Below the pieces are notes generated by a model that ran no database searches, was not told the origin of the DNA, and was given only the letters and a program-made list of their open reading frames with translations. Shown piece after piece: positions 40,089 to 51,104 of a stretch of 64,000 nt of DNA. Numbering within the stretch: the first letter of the stretch is position 1; every line of letters starts with the position of its first letter. Where the stretch lies: NCBI RefSeq assembly GCF_002024165.1, contig NZ_MWQN01000001.1, forward strand, positions 2,046,001 to 2,110,000. The letters are read 5' to 3'. Position numbers and translations under genes: made by a program. Origin of the DNA: Embleya scabrispora. Its GTDB lineage: Bacteria > Actinomycetota > Actinomycetes > Streptomycetales > Streptomycetaceae.

Positions 40089-41536
40089 CGGATTCCACCC
40101 GACCCCACGATCCGACTGCCTCCGCCGTGATCGCTCTGCTGCGCGACTGGCTGCCGCAGCAGAGATGGTTCGCCGGCAAGGGCCGGCCTCTTCGTGGGGT
40201 CGGCGTGGTCCACAGTCTCGAAGTGGTCTCCGGCGATCCCGCGCTGCACCACATGCTGCTGCGGGTCGACCACGGTGGCGCACCCGAGCACTACCAACTC
40301 CTCCTCGGCGTGCGCGCCGGTCTGCCGGACCGGCTCACGCACGCCCTGATCGGCCGCTTGCCCAACGGCAGCAGCCTCTACGACGGTGTGCACGACGCGG
40401 AGCTGACCCGGTGGTTGCCGGAACGGTTCGTCGCGGCGGACACCGTCGGCCCCCTGGCCTTCCATCGTCCCGGTGCCCAGGCCCCCGATCCCGAGCACGT
40501 CGGCCTGGTGATCGGCGCCGAGCAGTCCAACACGTCGATCATCTTCGGCGACGACGTGATCCTGAAGCTGTTCCGCCGGGTGGTACCCGGGGTCAATCCG
40601 GACCTGGAGGTCTCGCTGGCCCTCGCCGGCGCGGGCTCGCGCCGGATCCCCGCGCCGATCGCCTGGTTCGACATGCCCTTCCCGGACGCGGACGGCGAGC
40701 CGACCACGCTGGGCATGCTCCAGGAGTATCTGCGCACCGGGACCGACGGCTGGGAGCTGGCCAAGACCTCGGTGCGCGACCTGTACGCGGGCCAGGAGGT
40801 GCGCGGCGCCGGGCCGCACGCGCACGAGACCGGCGGCGACTTCGCCGGCGAGTCGTTCCGGCTGGGCGCGGCGACCGCCGAGGTACACGCCGACCTGGCC
40901 CGCTCGTTGCCCACCACGGTGGCGGGCGAGCCGGAGCTGACCGCGATCGCCGACGACATGGAGCGCCGGTTGCACGCGGCGGCGGAGGCGGTGCCGGAGC
41001 TGGCCCCGTTCACCGATCGGCTGCGCGAGGCGTACCGGGATCTGCGCACGCTGGGCCGGGACGGGCACCCCGTGCCGCTCCAGCGCATCCACGGCGACTT
41101 CCACCTCGGCCAGGTGATGCGTACCGCCACCCGGTGGGTGCTGCTCGACTTCGAGGGCGAGCCGGCCCGGCCGCTGCGCGAACGGCGCTCGTTGCACTCG
41201 CCGCTGCGCGACATCGCGGCGATGTTGCGCTCGTTCGACTACGCGGCCCGGCATCTGCTGGCCGGCGGCGGCGGATTCTGGGGGCGCGGGACGCCCGCGC
41301 CGCACCTGGTGCGCCGCGCGGAGGAATGGGCCACCCGCAATCGGGAAGCCTTCTGTGCGGGGTACGCCGACGCGGGCTCGTTCGACCCGCACTCCGAACC
41401 CGTGCTGTTGCGGGCCTTCGAGACCGACAAGGCCGTCTACGAGGTCATGTACGAGTCGGGCAACCGGCCCTCGTGGTTGCCGGTGCCGATGTCGGCGATC
41501 CGGCGCCTGGCCGAACGTGCGCCGTTGCCGCACTGA
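40085..41536 (+). CDS. pep2: Maltokinase Pep2
   Basis: Phosphorylates maltose with ATP to maltose-1-phosphate for GlgE. GTG 40085 ([15 protein letters not shown]) overlaps the treS stop (GTGA), so I prefer it to an earlier GTG at 40052 inside treS. It has 483 residues. The N-terminal cap domain contains [20 protein letters not shown]. The eukaryotic-like kinase part shows [18 protein letters not shown] (ATP lysine), [14 protein letters not shown] (catalytic loop) and VLLDFEGEP (Mg-binding Asp). The end is [16 protein letters not shown]. Confidence 0.96.
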
Positions 41537-41584
41537 CGCATCGTCGATTCCCGTTCCGTACCAACGTCCCAGGAGGTCCTATCC

Positions 41585-43861
41585 GTGACGGCCCGTCAGG
41601 ACAGCGCGTCAACCGAGGACGGCGGGGTCGCCGGCCGTCCTGCCAAGCGTTCGGCCGGGCGTGCCCGCCCCCGGCCGGCCGGCCGGCCCGGGGTGCCACC
41701 GTTGGCCGCCGACGAGTTGCGCCGTCTGGTGGACGGCGGCCATCACGATCCACACGGGCTGCTCGGCCCGCATCCGCGGGTGCCCGGCGTGGACGGCGTG
41801 GTGGTGCGGGTGCTGCGGCCGTGGGCCCGTGAGGTCGTCGTGGTCACCGGCGAGCACCGGGTGCCGCTCACCCACGAGGCGGAGGGGCTGTTCACCGGCC
41901 TGCTGCCCGGCACCGAGGTGCCCGACTACCGGCTCGAGATCCGCTACGACGGCACCGAGCTGCACACCGACGACCCGTACCGCTTCCTGCCCACCCTGGG
42001 CGAGTTGGACATACACCTGATCGCCGAGGGCCGGCACGAGCGGCTGTGGGACGTGCTCGGCGCGCACGTGCGCTCCTACGAGACCGCCAACGGCCCGGTC
42101 ACCGGCACCTCGTTCGCGGTCTGGGCGCCGAACGCGCGCGGGGTGCGGGTGGTCGGCGACTTCAACTACTGGGACGGCATCGCGCACCCGATGCGATCGC
42201 TGGGCTCCTCCGGGGTGTGGGAGCTGTTCGTGCCCGATGTCGGCGACGGCACCAAGTACAAGTACGAGATCCTGGGCCGGGACGGGGTCTCCCGGCAGAA
42301 GGCCGACCCGCTGGCCTTCGCCACCGAGTTGCCGCCGTCCACCGCGTCGGTGGTGCACACCCCGACCTACACGTGGTCGGACAAGGAGTGGTTGGAGAAG
42401 CGGGCCGAGACGGTCCACCACACCGCGCCGATGAGCGTGTACGAGATCCACCTCGGCTCGTGGCGGCCGGGCCTGAGCTATCTCCAACTGGCCGAGCAGT
42501 TGCCGGCCTACGTCACCGAGATGGGCTTCACCCATGTGGAGCTGCTGCCGGTGGCGGAACACCCGTACGGCCCATCGTGGGGCTACCAGGTGTCCTCGTA
42601 TTACGCGCCCACCTCCCGGTTCGGCAATCCCGACGAGTTCCGGCACCTCGTGGACGCGCTGCACCGGGCCGGGATCGGGGTCCTGGTGGACTGGGTGCCG
42701 GCGCACTTCCCCAAGGACGCGTGGGCGCTGGCCCGGTTCGACGGGACCGCGCTGTACGAGCACCCGGATCCGCGCCGGGGCGAGCACCCCGACTGGGGCA
42801 CCCTGGTCTTCGACTACGGTCGGCACGAGGTGCGCAACTTCCTCGTGGCCAACGCGGTCTACTGGTGCGAGGAGTTCCACATCGACGGGCTGCGGGTGGA
42901 CGCGGTCGCCTCGATGCTCTATCTGGACTACTCGCGCGAGCACGGCCAGTGGGCGCCCAACCAGCACGGCGGCCGGGAGAACCTGGACGCCGTGGCCTTC
43001 CTCCAGGAGATGAACGCGACGCTGTACCGGCGGGTGCCCGGCGTGCTCACCATCGCCGAGGAGTCCACCGCGTGGGACGGGGTGACCCGCGCCACCGAGA
43101 GCGGCGGCCTCGGCTTCGGCTTCAAGTGGAACATGGGCTGGATGCACGACTCGCTGGAATACATCCAGAAGGAGCCGATCCACCGGCAGCACCACCACAA
43201 CGAGATCACCTTCTCGCTGATGTACGCGTGGAGCGAGAACTACATCCTGCCGATCAGCCACGACGAGGTCGTGCACGGCAAACGCTCCATGGTGGACAAG
43301 ATGCCGGGCGACCGCTGGCAGCAGATGGCCAACGTGCGCGCCTACCTCGCCTTCATGTGGGCCCACCCGGGCAAGCAGTTGTTGTTCATGGGCTCGGAGT
43401 TCGGCCACGGCGCGGAGTGGTCCGAGGCGCGCGGCCTGGACTGGTGGCTGCTGGACCACGCCGAGCACCAGGGCATCCGGGAGTTGGTCCGCGACCTGAA
43501 CTCGATCTATCGGGCACGGCCGGCGCTGTGGACCCAGGACACCCGCCCGGAGGGCTTTTCCTGGATCGACGGCGGCGACGCGGCGTCCAATGTGTTGTCG
43601 TTCGTCCGGCACGGCGCGGCCGGCGAACAGCTGGTGTGCGTGTGCAACTTCTCCCCGGTGGTTCGGGAGGACTTCCGGGTCGGGCTGCCGCACGCGGGCC
43701 GGTGGCGTGAGGTGTTGAACACCGACGCGGCCGGCTATGGCGGCGCGAACGTCGGCAACCAGGGCGAGGTTCGGGCCGAGGACGTGGCGTGGCACGGCCG
43801 GCCGGCCTCCGCGTCGATGACGCTGCCGCCTCTGGCCGCCGTCTGGTTCGTCCCCGAATAG
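41585..43861 (+). CDS. glgB: 1,4-alpha-glucan branching enzyme GlgB
   Basis: Cuts alpha-1,4 chains and rejoins them as alpha-1,6 branches on the glucan GlgE makes. It has 758 residues from GTG 41585 with AGGAGGT upstream. The order is: a basic tail of 35, an N1 domain ([14 protein letters not shown]), CBM48 ([20 protein letters not shown]), then the GH13_9 core with nucleophile Asp439 in [11 protein letters not shown], Glu492 in [10 protein letters not shown] and [13 protein letters not shown]. The C-terminal beta domain ends [10 protein letters not shown]. It is the last gene of the operon; terminator at 43877-43914. Confidence 0.97.
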   Translation: MTARQDSASTEDGGVAGRPAKRSAGRARPRPAGRPGVPPLAADELRRLVDGGHHDPHGLLGPHPRVPGVDGVVVRVLRPWAREVVVVTGEHRVPLTHEAEGLFTGLLPGTEVPDYRLEIRYDGTELHTDDPYRFLPTLGELDIHLIAEGRHERLWDVLGAHVRSYETANGPVTGTSFAVWAPNARGVRVVGDFNYWDGIAHPMRSLGSSGVWELFVPDVGDGTKYKYEILGRDGVSRQKADPLAFATELPPSTASVVHTPTYTWSDKEWLEKRAETVHHTAPMSVYEIHLGSWRPGLSYLQLAEQLPAYVTEMGFTHVELLPVAEHPYGPSWGYQVSSYYAPTSRFGNPDEFRHLVDALHRAGIGVLVDWVPAHFPKDAWALARFDGTALYEHPDPRRGEHPDWGTLVFDYGRHEVRNFLVANAVYWCEEFHIDGLRVDAVASMLYLDYSREHGQWAPNQHGGRENLDAVAFLQEMNATLYRRVPGVLTIAEESTAWDGVTRATESGGLGFGFKWNMGWMHDSLEYIQKEPIHRQHHHNEITFSLMYAWSENYILPISHDEVVHGKRSMVDKMPGDRWQQMANVRAYLAFMWAHPGKQLLFMGSEFGHGAEWSEARGLDWWLLDHAEHQGIRELVRDLNSIYRARPALWTQDTRPEGFSWIDGGDAASNVLSFVRHGAAGEQLVCVCNFSPVVREDFRVGLPHAGRWREVLNTDAAGYGGANVGNQGEVRAEDVAWHGRPASASMTLPPLAAVWFVPE

Positions 43862-43876
43862 AGGTCGAAGACCCCT

Positions 43877-43914
43877 CCGGGAGCCGACGTCGCATGGTCG
43901 ACGTCGGCTCCCGG
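43877..43914 (+). terminator. Terminator of the glgE operon
   Basis: A perfect 16-bp stem CCGGGAGCCGACGTCG / CGACGTCGGCTCCCGG with a 6-base loop, 16 bp past the glgB stop. It separates the glucan operon from the toxin locus. Confidence 0.85.
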
Positions 43915-44061
43915 TCGGCTCGTCGGCGGGCCTCGGAAACGTGACACTCCGGCGAATCGTGAATTAGTGTCGTGCCTTCATGCCCCCGGAAGACGTCCCT
44001 CCGGAACCTGCCGGGGTCGATGCGACAGCCAGAGAGACACGGAACACGGGGGTGTTCTCAC

Positions 44062-44388
44062 ATGACGGCGGACGCGGGTACGGGGTACAAGGCCCTTCCC
44101 TCGGACTTCAAGACGGCGGGTAAGGCTTTCACCGACGCGGGACGCCGCGTGGCCGAGATCCGGACGACGCTCAAGACGTCCATCGAGGGTCTGGGCGAGT
44201 GCTGGGGAGACGACGACCTCGGCAACGGCTTCGCCAAGTCGTACAAGCCCGCCCGGGACAAGGTGCTCGAAGCGCTCGAAGCGCTCGCCAAGGGTCTCGG
44301 GGAGATCGGCAAGGGTCTCGACACGTCCGCCGGCAACTATCAAAAGACCGAGGACCACAACCGCGAGAGCTTCGGTGGCAAGGCCTGA
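44062..44388 (+). CDS. WXG100-like (ESX type) small protein
   Basis: A 108-residue helical protein starting MTADAGTGYKALPSDFKTAG. After a first helix (KTAGKAFTDAGRRVAEIRTT) comes the turn GECWGDDDLGNGFAKSY, a WG-type hairpin as in WXG100 proteins; a second long helix is ARDKVLEALEALAKGLGEIG. It ends NRESFGGKA. Such proteins pair with type VII secretion substrates. Its TGA overlaps the ATG of the giant toxin (TGATG), so the two are made together and it is probably the secretion partner. No EccC ATPase or other machinery is in the window. Family placement rests on size, the WG turn and context. Confidence 0.88.
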   Translation: MTADAGTGYKALPSDFKTAGKAFTDAGRRVAEIRTTLKTSIEGLGECWGDDDLGNGFAKSYKPARDKVLEALEALAKGLGEIGKGLDTSAGNYQKTEDHNRESFGGKA

Positions 44389-47300
44389 TGGCGGTCGAAG
44401 CGGGGGAGATCGTCGAGAAGGTCCTCGAACTGCTCGTCGGCGTCGACTGGCCGGAGGGCGACGAGGACAAGTGCGAGGCCCTGGGCAAGGCGTGGGAGCA
44501 CGCCGCGACCGAACTCGGCAAGGTCGCGGGGGACCTCGCCGCGGCGGTGAACAAGCTCAACGCCGCCAACGAGGGCAAGGGCATGGAAGCCTTCCTTCGG
44601 ATGTGGGACAAGCTGAGCAAGGGCGAGAAGGCGTTCTTCCCGGCCCTGGAGGCGGCGTCCAAGGCACTCGGCGGCGCCGCGGACGACACGAGTGACACGA
44701 TCTACGCCACCAAGATCGAGTTCGTCACGATGGCCACCATCCAGGGTGCGGCGATCCTGGCCCAGATCGCGGCCGCCCCGATCACCCTCGGCATCACCGC
44801 CGGTACCGCGGCGGCCTCGACCGCCGCACTGCGGTTCTCGTTCATGCAGGTGCTGCGGCGCATGCTGGGCCGGATCGAGGCGTCGATGGTGCGCCGACTG
44901 CTCAAGAACGTCGCCCTCGAGGCACTGTCCGAGGTGCGCGACGACATCATCTCCCAGTTCATCCACATGACCTGGGGCTCGCAGGACGGCTACTCGATCA
45001 AGCAGACCGCGCTGGCCGCGGGCGGCGGCGCGGCCGGCGGGTTGGCCGCGATCGGCGTGAACGGGCTCGGCAAGAAGGTCTTCGGCGAGGGCGCCGAGTC
45101 CGGCATCAAGGGCGTCACCACCTCGCTCGCCTCCAACGTGAGCGCGGAGGTCGCGGGCACGGTGGCCACCGGCGGCCCGGTGAACTGGGAGACGTTCGCG
45201 AGCGGGGGGCTGGGCGGGGCGACCGATCACGCGGCGTCGAAGGCGGGCGATCGGGTCTCGAACGCGTTCAACGTCCCGAACATCGGCACGCCGAACCTGG
45301 GGGCGGGCGGGAACGTCGGCGGCAACAGAATCGATTCGACACTGAACCCGGATCGTGGGGGGTCGGGGAACGGTGGGGGGAACGGGGGGAGTTCGGGCGG
45401 GTCGAACGGGGCCGGGGGGTCGAACGGGTCCAACGGCTCCGGGGGGTCGCACAACTCCAATGGGTCCAACGGATCGAACGGGTCCAACGGGTCCAACGGT
45501 GGATCCGGTGGGAATCACGGTGGGGGTTCGCCGCACCACAACTCCGGGAGCTCGGGCGGTAATTCCGGGGGGCACTCGGGGGGTGACTCCGCGAACTCGG
45601 GAGGCAACTCCGGGAACTCCGGTGGGGATTCGGGAAACTTCGGCAACACCGGTGGCAGCTCCGGCGGTGATCACAGGCCCGCACACGGCCCGGTCGCGAC
45701 CCAGAGCGCGTCGACGGCCCCGCCTCCCACGGTGGATGCCTCGACGGCGCCTTCCGCGCCGGCACAGGGCGCGCCGGCCCACAGCGGCGGGCCGTCGCAG
45801 AACACCACGACCTACGTGCAGGCTCCGCCGCCGGGCGGCGGTCAGCCGGGGGGCGCTCCCGCGCCCGCCGGTGCGCCCGCCGGTGGCTCGCCGTCCGTGA
45901 ACGGCTCGCCTTCGGTGGGTGGTTCGCCGAGTGGTTCGCCGCACGGCGGTGGCGGGGTACAGACCACCGGCGCGTCGGCCGGCGCTCCGGCCGCGACCGG
46001 GCCGTCCTCGGCCGGCTCGACGTCCGCCGGCGGGCCGTCGCCCTCCGGGCCGGGTTCGACCACGACCAACGTGTCGGCGACGACTACGGCCGCGGCCACG
46101 GGTACGGCTGCCGCCGGGGCCGGGAACACGAATCCCGGTACGGGGTCGGCCACGACGGGCAACTCCGCAGCGAACAACGGGGCATCCGGCCCGGCGGCGA
46201 CCCGACCTGCGGGCGGGACCCCGAACTCCGGCGGGGTACAAGGCACTTCGCCGAACCACGGCACGCCGAGCAGCGGCTCGCCGGACACCACGAACCGCAT
46301 TCCGGGTCAACGCACGGAGGGCTCGCCCACTCCCGACCGCCCGAACACATCCCCCGACCCCACACCGCACACCGACCACCGCCCGGACTCGGCTCCCGAC
46401 CCCACGCCGGAACGGGCCACGGACCCGAAGGCGGATCCCCGGCCGGACACCCACACCGAACCCGACACGGACCCGGCCACGGACACCCACCCGAACTCGG
46501 ACGCCCGGCCGGACACAACGCCGGAGACGAGCCCGGACACCCGGCCGGACCCGACCGGGGACACCACACCGGAGGGACGGCCGGACCCGGCGTCCGACAC
46601 GACACCGGACACCCGGCCGGACCCGACCGGCGACACCACACCCGACACCCGGCCCGACCCGACTCGCGACACCACACCGGAGGGACGGCCCGACGCGGCG
46701 TCCGACACGACACCGGACACCCGGCCGGACCCGACCGGCGACCCCGTCCGGGACGGCTCGCCCGATCCGGACCGCGTGGCCACGTCGGACGCTCGGCCGG
46801 ATGCCTCGCCGGATTCGCGGCCGGGCACCAATCTCAGCGCCGACCCCTCGGCCGACGCACACACCGGCGACGCCTCGCCGCGCCCGGGCCCGGACGCCTC
46901 GTCGACGCGGGACGGCTCGAACGGCGGCGTCAACGTGCTGCACCTGCCGCCCGTCGGCCCGCAGCGCGGTGCTTCGATCAGCCCGGCTCCGGCCGGCCGG
47001 TTCGGCAACGCCCTCGACGGATTCGGCAACCGTGTCCGCAATCTCTTCGGCCGAGGCCCCGCCGCCTCGCCGAATGTCGCCCCGGACACCGGCCCGACCA
47101 CCGATCCCGGGCCGAACCCCGTTCCGTTCCGCCCGAGTTCCGACTCCGGGACCACCTACGACTCGACGCCGTACGGCAATTCCCGCCCGGAATCCACCCG
47201 GCCGGACTCGCCGCGGAATCCGGCCGGTCCCCTGGCCGATCGCCCACCGCTGAACGACGGCCGCCCGCTCCACGAGACCGGCGGCCTGATGCCGCCGAGC

Positions 47301-50300
47301 GCGCGCGACCAGTCGGCGCTCGTCGACGCCGTCCCGCGCACCTCCGACGGCACCCCCGTGGTGCACCCGGATCCGCGCGTCGACGGCTGGCTCCCGCTGC
47401 AGAACGACGGCGGCATCGACGTGCCCGGTCGGGCCAACAACTGCATGGACGGCGTACTGGCCTTCGGCAACACCTGGTTCGGCCGACCGGAGGTGGCCGC
47501 GCCGCGGATCCCGGGTGAGAACGGCGGCGAGACCGGGGCGCCGGAGCGGGCCCAGCGCGAGATCGGCGGCAACTGGACGCCGCTGGGCCGACGTCCGGAC
47601 GGCGGCACCGACGTCGCCGGCGCGTACGGCGAGATCGAGGCGCGACTGCGCGACGCGGGGCCGGGCGCGCTGACGTACATCGTCACGTCCAGGCCGACCG
47701 AACCGCGGATCCAACCGGACGGCACGATCGAGACCGGCCGGGTCTCGCACGCGTGGGCCGCGGTCAACGCGGACGGCGACGTCCTGTGGGTCGACCCCCA
47801 GTCGGGCGAGGTCATGCCCGAGCCGTACCCGGACCAGATCCGCGTCTGGGCGCTGCCCGTGGACGCGAACGCGCAGCCGATCGACATGTCGGTGTCCCCG
47901 ACCACGCGCCCGGCCGACCCGGCCCCGGATGCCACCGGGCAGCCGAAGTCGCCGCACACGGAGCAGAATCCGACCACGGACCCAACTCCGGACGCGCAGC
48001 CGGACACCACCACCGACGTCACCCCGGACACCCGACCGAAGCCGGAAACCGACACCGACCCGGGCGTCACCCCGGACACGCACCCGAACGCGGAGCCCGA
48101 CACCGCGTCCGACACCCGTTCCGACGCGAAGCCCGACCCGACCGCCCAGGTCGCCCCGGACTCCGACCCTCGTCAGGACACCACGCCGGATCCGTCCCCC
48201 GACCTGACGCCGGACCGGCACACCGAGCCCACCCCGGACGGCGACGGCACGCCCACCCCGGACGCGAACACCGACCCCACTCAGGATCGGGACGCCACGC
48301 CGACCCCCGATCCGGCGTCCGATCCGACCCCGGATGCGACCCCCGCCCCGGGCCGGGACGGCGACGCGACCTCGCAACCGGGCGGCCCGTTCCGCAACAC
48401 CCTCCAGAGCCTCGGCGACCGGATGCACGGCCTCCCCGGCCCGGGCCCGGACATCGACACCGGCCCGAACCACCCCGGCCCGGCGGCTCCCCCGTTCCAG
48501 GGCGGCCCGTTCCACCAGAACACCAACACGCCGTCCCCCTACAACGGGACGCCGTACGGCAACACCCCGGTGGCGAACAATCCGTACGCGCAGCCGATGC
48601 CGCACCACGCGCCGCCGCCCACGTCCGCCGGCCCGATGACGAGTCGCCCGCCGCTGTCCGCCGGGCGTCCGTTCAACCAGCCCGGCGGCCTGATCCCGCC
48701 CACCTGGAGCGACGTCAGCGCGTTGAACAACGCGGTACCTCGCCACCCCGACGGCACGCCCGTGGTGCACCCCGACCCTCGCCAGGGCCGCTGGTTCCGG
48801 CTGCAGAACGACGGCGGCTTCCAGGTGCCCGGCCGAGGCATCAACTGCCTGGACGGCGTACTGGCCTTCGGCAACACCTGGTTCGGCCGACCGGAGGTGT
48901 CCGCGGCCCGCATGCCGGGTGAGAACGGCGGCGAGACGAACGGCATGCAGCGCGCGGAGCAGGAGACCGGCGCGCCGTGGAACCGGCTCGACCTCAACCC
49001 GGACGGCTCGTCGAACCCGGGTGCCGCCTTCGCGCGGATCGACGCCGCCCTGCGGGCTTCCGGGCCCGGCTCGATCTCGTACATCGTCACCGAATGGCCG
49101 CCGCGCAACGAGGTCCAGCCGGACGGTTCGGTCCAGGTGGTGCGCAGTTCGCATGCCTGGGCCGCGATCAACGTCGGCGGCGACATCCTGTGGGTCGACC
49201 CGCAGACGAACCAGATCATGAATCTGCCGCACCCGAACGCGATCACCGTCTCCGCGATCACGCTCGACCCGAACGCCCGACCGGTCCCCATGACGGCCCC
49301 GCCCGTCACCCAACCGGTCGCCCCGCCTCCCCCGCCGCCGCTGCCGCTGCCGCACAACCAGCAGCAAGCACCGGTGAACCCGTACACCCAGCACCAACCG
49401 CCGCCGGTACAGCCCAACCCGTACATGCAGCCGCAACCGCAACCGCCGGTGCACCAGAACCCGTACACCCAGCAGCAACAGCCGATACACCCGGCCCCGT
49501 TCACCCACGACCCGGTGGTCCAGCCCAACCCGTACACCCAGCAACAACAACCGGGCCCGTACCACCAGCCCGGCCCCCACACCCAACAACCGGTGCAGAA
49601 CAACCCATACACCCAACCACCGGTCCACCCAGCCCCACACAACCAGCAACCGATCCAACCCGGCCCGGTCCACCCCGCACCCCACACCCAGCAGCCGGTC
49701 CACCCGGGCCCGGTACACCCCACCCCGCCGCACAACCAACAGCCCATCCAACCCGGCCCGGTCCACCCGGCACCGCACCACCCGCAGCCGTTCCAAACCG
49801 GCCCCGTCCACCCCACGCCGCCGCACAACCAGCAGCCGCCGTTCCAAACCGGCCCCGTCGCCCCCGGCAGCCATGTCCCCCCGCCCGGTCAATCCGGGCC
49901 CAACCCCAGCCCCGCTCCGACCCCGGCCGCTCCCCCGCCGCCGCGGCACGCGCAGGCCAATCCGCCCGGTCCGATCGACACCACGCCGCCCCTGGCGCCG
50001 CCGATGCAGGCCAATCCGCGCCCGCTCGGCGAACCCGCGACCACGGCGAGTCCGACCGGCGATCGGCCCACCACGCACGACGGTCGGCGCGACGACATCG
50101 AGCGTGAGGTCGGCGACTTCATGGCGACCCGCCCGGCCGCCGAGAACTTCGACCCCAACGCCGCGCCGAACGCCAACACCGGTACCACGCCCACCACTTC
50201 GACGACGCCGAATCCGAATCCGCCGAAGCCCGACGACGTCCGAGGCGGCCAGTCGCCCTACGACCTCGACGTCACGCGCGACCCGTCCTTCATGGCCGAC

Positions 50301-51104
50301 CGCGCGAATCTGACCTGGGACACCCACCGCGGCGACGCCGAGTTCGAGATGCCGCAGAGCGCCCGGTCGAACAACCCGCACCCGGACACCGGCGCGCCGC
50401 CCCGCAACAACCTCAACCGCGCCACCATCCGCCGGATGTTCGACGCCGCCGGCATCGACGCGCTGGTCAACCACCCGAACCCGGACGAGTTGACCAGCGC
50501 CGAGCGCCAGGCCAGGGACGAGTTCGACCGCCTCCTGCGCGGCACGGACGGACAACTGCTGACCGGCCCCGACCTGGCCCAGCGCATGAACGACCTGGCG
50601 CTGCGCGGCCGGGACATGACCGGCGCTCCGCGCTACCCGATCAACTCGGGATACGCGGGCCAGATCGTGCACTTCGCGAGCCCGACGCTGGACAACCACT
50701 TCCCCGACGGCGTCTACATCAACCTGCAGGGCTATCCGGACTTCACCACCTACGCGGTGCGCACCATCAACCTGCCGCACACCGTCGTCGCCCCGCCCAA
50801 GCGCAGCGATTTCCCGCCCGGCCCGGACGGCACCAAGAAATTCAAGGAAGCCCGCCAGGAAGCGAACGACGATCAGCGCAAGCTCGATATTCGCCAGGCC
50901 AACGCGGAATTCCGAAACGATCCGATGTGGGCCGGCGTCCGCCCGGGCCGCAGCGCTCCCGGATACGTCTGGCACCACGTCGAGGGCACACGCACCATGA
51001 TGCTCATACCGTTCGCAGTACACTACGCGGTGAAACATCACGGTGGTATCGCCAGCGCCATGGCCCCCGATCCCGCGTCCGGCAACCCTGGAGTCCAGCC
51101 TTGA
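44388..51104 (+). CDS. Giant polymorphic toxin: duplicated papain-like domains and WHH nuclease
   Basis: A 2238-residue predicted type VII-secreted toxin. The first 115 residues are helical and CpnT/WXG-like; hydrophobic stretches lie near 117-145 and 207-225. Residues about 321-638 are Gly/Ser/Asn-rich, 641-842 a PDTRPDPT repeat. Papain-like domain 1 (961-1170) has Cys1019 (NNCMDGVLAFGNTWFG), His1121 (SHAWAAV) and Asp1136 (WVDPQ). A second acidic Pro/Thr linker (1178-1322) precedes domain 2 (1430-1640) with Cys1487, His1589, Asp1604: identical spacings of 102 and 15, so the module was duplicated. A Pro/Gln tract (NPYTQQ, 1641-1838) leads to the C-terminal WHH nuclease of the HNH/EndoVII superfamily (W2195-H-H, then LIPFAVHYAVKHHGG). 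The papain-like domain resembles toxin glutamine deamidases; its exact reaction is not provable here. Confidence 0.93.
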   Translation: MAVEAGEIVEKVLELLVGVDWPEGDEDKCEALGKAWEHAATELGKVAGDLAAAVNKLNAANEGKGMEAFLRMWDKLSKGEKAFFPALEAASKALGGAADDTSDTIYATKIEFVTMATIQGAAILAQIAAAPITLGITAGTAAASTAALRFSFMQVLRRMLGRIEASMVRRLLKNVALEALSEVRDDIISQFIHMTWGSQDGYSIKQTALAAGGGAAGGLAAIGVNGLGKKVFGEGAESGIKGVTTSLASNVSAEVAGTVATGGPVNWETFASGGLGGATDHAASKAGDRVSNAFNVPNIGTPNLGAGGNVGGNRIDSTLNPDRGGSGNGGGNGGSSGGSNGAGGSNGSNGSGGSHNSNGSNGSNGSNGSNGGSGGNHGGGSPHHNSGSSGGNSGGHSGGDSANSGGNSGNSGGDSGNFGNTGGSSGGDHRPAHGPVATQSASTAPPPTVDASTAPSAPAQGAPAHSGGPSQNTTTYVQAPPPGGGQPGGAPAPAGAPAGGSPSVNGSPSVGGSPSGSPHGGGGVQTTGASAGAPAATGPSSAGSTSAGGPSPSGPGSTTTNVSATTTAAATGTAAAGAGNTNPGTGSATTGNSAANNGASGPAATRPAGGTPNSGGVQGTSPNHGTPSSGSPDTTNRIPGQRTEGSPTPDRPNTSPDPTPHTDHRPDSAPDPTPERATDPKADPRPDTHTEPDTDPATDTHPNSDARPDTTPETSPDTRPDPTGDTTPEGRPDPASDTTPDTRPDPTGDTTPDTRPDPTRDTTPEGRPDAASDTTPDTRPDPTGDPVRDGSPDPDRVATSDARPDASPDSRPGTNLSADPSADAHTGDASPRPGPDASSTRDGSNGGVNVLHLPPVGPQRGASISPAPAGRFGNALDGFGNRVRNLFGRGPAASPNVAPDTGPTTDPGPNPVPFRPSSDSGTTYDSTPYGNSRPESTRPDSPRNPAGPLADRPPLNDGRPLHETGGLMPPSARDQSALVDAVPRTSDGTPVVHPDPRVDGWLPLQNDGGIDVPGRANNCMDGVLAFGNTWFGRPEVAAPRIPGENGGETGAPERAQREIGGNWTPLGRRPDGGTDVAGAYGEIEARLRDAGPGALTYIVTSRPTEPRIQPDGTIETGRVSHAWAAVNADGDVLWVDPQSGEVMPEPYPDQIRVWALPVDANAQPIDMSVSPTTRPADPAPDATGQPKSPHTEQNPTTDPTPDAQPDTTTDVTPDTRPKPETDTDPGVTPDTHPNAEPDTASDTRSDAKPDPTAQVAPDSDPRQDTTPDPSPDLTPDRHTEPTPDGDGTPTPDANTDPTQDRDATPTPDPASDPTPDATPAPGRDGDATSQPGGPFRNTLQSLGDRMHGLPGPGPDIDTGPNHPGPAAPPFQGGPFHQNTNTPSPYNGTPYGNTPVANNPYAQPMPHHAPPPTSAGPMTSRPPLSAGRPFNQPGGLIPPTWSDVSALNNAVPRHPDGTPVVHPDPRQGRWFRLQNDGGFQVPGRGINCLDGVLAFGNTWFGRPEVSAARMPGENGGETNGMQRAEQETGAPWNRLDLNPDGSSNPGAAFARIDAALRASGPGSISYIVTEWPPRNEVQPDGSVQVVRSSHAWAAINVGGDILWVDPQTNQIMNLPHPNAITVSAITLDPNARPVPMTAPPVTQPVAPPPPPPLPLPHNQQQAPVNPYTQHQPPPVQPNPYMQPQPQPPVHQNPYTQQQQPIHPAPFTHDPVVQPNPYTQQQQPGPYHQPGPHTQQPVQNNPYTQPPVHPAPHNQQPIQPGPVHPAPHTQQPVHPGPVHPTPPHNQQPIQPGPVHPAPHHPQPFQTGPVHPTPPHNQQPPFQTGPVAPGSHVPPPGQSGPNPSPAPTPAAPPPPRHAQANPPGPIDTTPPLAPPMQANPRPLGEPATTASPTGDRPTTHDGRRDDIEREVGDFMATRPAAENFDPNAAPNANTGTTPTTSTTPNPNPPKPDDVRGGQSPYDLDVTRDPSFMADRANLTWDTHRGDAEFEMPQSARSNNPHPDTGAPPRNNLNRATIRRMFDAAGIDALVNHPNPDELTSAERQARDEFDRLLRGTDGQLLTGPDLAQRMNDLALRGRDMTGAPRYPINSGYAGQIVHFASPTLDNHFPDGVYINLQGYPDFTTYAVRTINLPHTVVAPPKRSDFPPGPDGTKKFKEARQEANDDQRKLDIRQANAEFRNDPMWAGVRPGRSAPGYVWHHVEGTRTMMLIPFAVHYAVKHHGGIASAMAPDPASGNPGVQP

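Noticed and set aside
44340-51041. A 2233-codon open frame on the strand opposite the giant toxin
   Set aside because: It exists because GC-rich codons rarely form stops in the antisense frame. Its translation is Arg/Val/Gly-rich without domains, whereas the plus-strand frame has clear folded domains and linked neighbours.
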